Source of the DNA: Scortum barcoo
Lineage: Eukaryota > Chordata > Actinopteri > Centrarchiformes > Terapontidae
Reading direction: 5' to 3'
Assembly: GCA_023238725.1 (NCBI GenBank)
Contig: CM041550.1
Location: 9,378,440 to 9,442,439 of the forward strand
DNA: 64,000 nt
Shown: in pieces, positions 60,801 through 64,000 of the stretch
How positions within the stretch are numbered: the stretch's first letter is position 1
Layout of the letters: each line of letters opens with the position of its first letter
Translations under genes and position numbers: made by a program
Notes under the pieces: generated by a model
Told to the model about the DNA's origin: nothing
Databases searched by the model: none
What the model saw: only the letters and a program-made list of their open reading frames with translations

Positions 60801-63046
60801 CTCTGAGCGCTGGCAGGCTGCAGGTAGGCCACGTGCCATTTCATGCCATCTAGTGCCATCATTTCTCATGATTCACGTGATAAGAAAAGCTATGGCACAT
60901 GTACACATCGCCTTCAACGACAGTCTGCTCCTGAGGTTGTTTTTATTTCTATGATTATTTGCCATTTAATTTGCTCTCTGTCCAATTAGTATTACTATTT
61001 ATTATTCCTCGATTCTCACCACATTCTTATTCTTATCTTAATCCCGCTCTGTGCTGCTAAAACAAATCAATTTTCCTACAGTGTTGCATTAGTGCCTTTT
61101 CATCTCAGATCGCTGCGCACTTTAAGCAGGTGTAGATAATGGATGGATGCTAAAATACAGCACTCGCATTTGCATGTTTTTTCCCCCCTCTCTGTTCTGA
61201 AGATGTGACAGTGAAAGCAGTAATGACACCAGCACTGAAAGTGTCCCTAATTACTGCCCGTGAACTGAAGCCCAAATGGACTTCATTACAATGCAGCACT
61301 TCCTGCTCCCATTGTAAATCCACTTTGGGTTTTATAATAAACGTTGAAAAGTCGGTGACAGCGTGTCAATACATAGAAGTTGTATATTCTTATTGTTTAT
61401 TTAGTGAGTTAAAATCAGCCACATATTTCATTTCAAATGCAGCTTCAAGACAGTTGCTCTTTGGCTTCAGTGGTGGAATGCAACATCACTATAATAGCGC
61501 CTCACATTAAACAGGAGTTAATGTTTAAATCCAGGCAGATGCTTTTACTTAAACAATAATATCTCCTGGATTTTCTTCAAATAAACAAGTGCATGCGACT
61601 ATTTTAAAGCTCTAGCCTTTATTAATCCAGAGGACGCTGCATAGCCACTCACTGTGAGTAAGATCTTTATTTAAAGCTGAAGTGTTCAATATTTTATGTC
61701 TTACAATGGATTAGATGAGCAGGTGTTATGTAAAAGAGGTGACAAACAAAGAGTTCTACAGAGCAATTTACCCTCTTAAAGCTCATTGTTTTTTTTGCAG
61801 CTATTCTCTACTCTGTTTGGTGACTTTTTTCCCTGCAATTCGTTCAGGTGAGAAAAGAAATCATTGGTGCAGCTTTAAATGTGAGATGTGGGTATAGTTC
61901 CATAATCTCTAAACTTCTTCTTTAGCTTATATGTAAACATGTCAACAAGATAAAAATGTCACTTCTCACGTACAAATTCAACATTTTGAAATGTCGACGT
62001 ACGCACTGGGTGCTCGACTCCTTGCTGAACACGACTCATCCAGCATAGAGCTCAGAGTGATTGTAGCTATTATCACAAGAAGCCGCCACCATTGTGATAT
62101 TGCCAGATGACAAATAAAACCCTTTAACGACGTAATTACTTTAATCAGTGTGCTTGAGCAGAGAGCAGCTTCCTTAAAACCTCATGAGTCTTACTCCAGT
62201 AAACACGAAGAGAAAGCCAGGTCATTACTGTGGTTAAGAAACTCTACTGAGCGTTTAGCATCGTGTGGAAGAACTCATTTTCTCTCTTGTTCTCTCCTCC
62301 TTTGTGCTTCAGGACTCGGGGAAGTCCACCCTCTTCTCTTCTCTCTTATCATCTTCTTCCTGTTCCTGTTGTTCGTTTTGTGATCCTGTAGTCCTGTGCT
62401 CTGATCCTGACTGCAGCTCCAGTGGGGCTTCGTCCTCCAGGACCCCCAGCTCCACAACTCACCCTGCTTCGTTTCCTTCGTTTGGTAGGAGACATAACTA
62501 ATGACAGAGTTCGCAGCAGTCATTTCTTTGCTTCACGTTTTGACCTACTCTGAGGTGTAACACACTCCGGCCATGTCATTATCAGTAATGTGGGCGAGGC
62601 GTTAGCTGGGATGTCGAATTCTCGGAAAGTAAATGTGATAAAAAGAAACTTAAAACTTTCCAGGAGTGTTGATGCTGCTGACAGTTGAGAAACAGAACAG
62701 TGGTGTATCCTGAAGTGTTGTTTTGCATCAAGGTCAGCTTGTGGGCTTAAATAAAAAACAATAGACGCTTTGAGGAGTGTTACACGCTGCTAGTGCCTGT
62801 CGCTTCTCTCATTTAGAAATATGCTCAATAATTAATCTGAAATACTTTTTAGACTGCTGAAAGTGTTGCATTATTATTTTTGACTACATATTTAAACATG
62901 TTATCTTCTTCCAGACACCCCTCTGTCCCACCACTTAATAAAGTCCACGGCCAGAGAGGAATGGTCCCAAAGGCCTTTGGTTATCAGCATCCAACCATCC
63001 AGTCCGTCGCACTATGGCAGGCGCAGCTCCACGCCACTGCACAACA
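53856..63046 (+). CDS. kansl1l: KAT8 regulatory NSL complex subunit 1-like, 5' part, partial at 3' side
   Basis: KANSL1-family nuclear protein; KANSL1 scaffolds the NSL histone H4 acetyltransferase complex with KAT8/MOF, while the role of KANSL1L is less defined. Coding exons in the window: 53856-54895, 58322-58478, 59056-59208, 60071-60174, 60673-60823, 62313-62484, 62915-63046 (636 codons, phases consistent); the gene runs on past the right edge, so the C-terminal PEHE region that binds KAT8 is absent here. Landmarks: start MAPALTKTLKDG; coiled-coil-like HSRAQRLRRRLQVLLGEHAL; LEEALDSEATASSSSDEEQE; WLEERAELGSRWSWLQLRL; STKGGVVLAESQPL; SPTRLLHNIERQSAQLSQIV then NSLMPPLSFSP; CARTRPLVTYHKPKLF; a Cys-rich Ser-rich exon at 62313. 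The SPT.LL.NIE.QSAQL and KG.VVL.E.Q segments match KANSL1L better than KANSL1 as I recall them. Start ATG at 53856; open frame slightly upstream lacks an ATG. Confidence 0.85.
54896..58321 (+). other. kansl1l: kansl1l intron with CA microsatellites
   Basis: 3.4 kb intron. It contains (AC)n runs at 55860-55895 and 57778-57806 and several poly-A/T tracts. A GC-neutral stretch at 56940-57600 has long open frames on the + strand (120-169 codons) but no family signature, and the frames overlap one another; I treat them as chance. Confidence 0.6.
58479..59055 (+). repeat. kansl1l intron with diverged dispersed repeat
   Basis: Around 58695-58790 the sequence runs AAGATTCAAGATGATATTTG, then ACAACGAAATTCTTTAAGTC, a pattern common to a dispersed fish element also suggested at 8397 and 39105. 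Degraded. Confidence 0.4.
59209..60070 (+). other. kansl1l: kansl1l intron
   Basis: 860 bp AT-rich intron starting GTAGGA and ending GTCTCCGTTGCAG. No feature seen. Confidence 0.7.
60175..60672 (+). other. kansl1l: kansl1l intron
   Basis: 500 bp intron with a poly-A tract at 60491-60504. Otherwise nothing recognised. Confidence 0.7.
60824..62312 (+). other. kansl1l: kansl1l intron
   Basis: 1.5 kb AT-rich intron, GTAGGC donor and TTTGTGCTTCAG acceptor. No gene or clear repeat found. Confidence 0.7.
62485..62914 (+). other. kansl1l: kansl1l intron
   Basis: 430 bp AT-rich intron, GTAGGA donor and ATCTTCTTCCAG acceptor. No feature seen. Confidence 0.7.
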
Positions 63047-64000
63047 GTAAGATCCTGACCTTCACCAGCTCCGATCACCCACCCTGTTCTGCTCAGTCTA
63101 CGTGCTCTTCATTTTGTGTTGACGGCAGGGAGGCAGAAGTGCTGTTTAAAAGGCTGCACCTGCATTCTCGTTGTTGTTCATTCATCCTGCAGATAGGAGC
63201 CTTACTGGCTTTTGATCCACTTCTCTTTGCTGCGGTTGGAGTCTTTTTTTGAAGTCAGCTGTAATTTAATGTTAATGCAAAGCCGGCGCCGCAGCTTCAC
63301 AGTAGATACCTTTCAGTGATGCCTTTTATTAGAATGACTGACTCTGTATTAGTGGTTGCGCTTCAGTGCTAATTTGATTTGATTTGAAGACACAGCACAA
63401 AAAATGGGAATGATTTGTCCTTAATTCTCTAGTGTTTATTTCTTCATTCAAAGTTAGTGTTAATATTTGTTTTGTTCTATTAATAAAACATTTACATTTT
63501 AATAGATTTAAATTGCTTTCTTTCTAGATAATTTCTTAATGATTATAATAACCTGACGATTCATCTTGTTGAGAAAAATCTCCCATTTGGTTGTTTTTTT
63601 AGTGAAAGGAAACAATATTGCTGTGAATAAAATGGCTTTCTCAAAGCCAGCCGCTGCGTTTGCTTGTTATCTCTCTTTGCACCACCAAGTGCTTCTTCGC
63701 ATGTCAGATACCCCACCGGGTCTGTGTGAGGCCTCCAGCTGAGCAGTAGATGGAAATGAAATCATCTGGCATTTCACCAATGTCGATACGTGTCTTTGCA
63801 TATCAGTCTGAAGCTAATGAAGGATCATTTACGTCTGCACTTACATGCCTCTCGCAGCTGTCGCCTCAAGGCTTCGAGTGGCCCTCGCACACACGGTTGT
63901 CCACAGTCCAGGTTGTCCACAGTGTCGACTGATGAGCCAAAATGATCGATGATTGGTCTACTGTGTCTGTGTTAAATACGAAGGAGAGGTGGAAAAAAAG
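63047..64000 (+). other. kansl1l: kansl1l intron to the window edge
   Basis: The last visible exon ends at 63046 with CACAACA/GTAAGA. The rest of the window holds no further exon that I can recognise; the remaining exons should lie beyond the right edge. A short tandem GTTGTCCACAGT repeat occurs near 63896-63921. Confidence 0.6.

Overview
This window looks like a piece of a teleost fish chromosome. The genes are vertebrate and intron-rich, with compact introns. Non-coding DNA carries CA/TG microsatellites, a Tc1-like transposon and a tRNA-type SINE of the kind scattered through fish genomes. All recognised genes are on the + strand. Gene names come from reading the spliced protein against remembered human family members; no search was run.

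Layout. (1) 1-3163: the 3' part of znf148 (ZBP-89), a four-zinc-finger GC-box transcription factor, cut at its 5' side by the window edge and followed by a long 3' UTR or intergenic stretch with a SINE. (2) 8474-10084: a dead Tc1-like element inside older repeat DNA. (3) 10721-27735: a complete 13-exon slc12a8 (CCC9-type transporter, 749 aa). (4) 29819-31678: a roughly 1.9 kb TG/TC compound satellite ending about 290 bp before (5) a complete 14-exon heg1 (31964-42645, 976 aa), the endothelial mucin-like receptor whose tail binds KRIT1/CCM1. (6) 46077-50925: three tandem intronless seven-transmembrane receptors that look bitter-taste-receptor-like (T2R/V1R lineage). (7) 53856-63046: the 5' part of a KANSL1-family gene, best matching kansl1l, running off the right edge.

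The order znf148-slc12a8-heg1, all in one direction, matches human 3q21 as I remember it. After heg1 the mammalian order (MUC13, ITGB5) is replaced by the receptor cluster and kansl1l, so a lineage-specific junction lies near 43.8-53 kb.

The most interesting signal is the receptor trio. Each has a POU-type octamer (ATTTGCAT or its complement) upstream. In copies 2 and 3 this is a 19-bp inverted octamer pair at identical spacing, which suggests a duplicated promoter unit and perhaps shared control by a Pou2f3-type factor. Other points to check are a local frame displacement at the end of slc12a8 exon 8, a competing donor that would truncate slc12a8, and repeated 3' splice-site-like strings in the satellite next to heg1. 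No CRISPR array, rRNA or bacterial-type operon is present. I did not see a convincing tRNA gene apart from the SINE heads.
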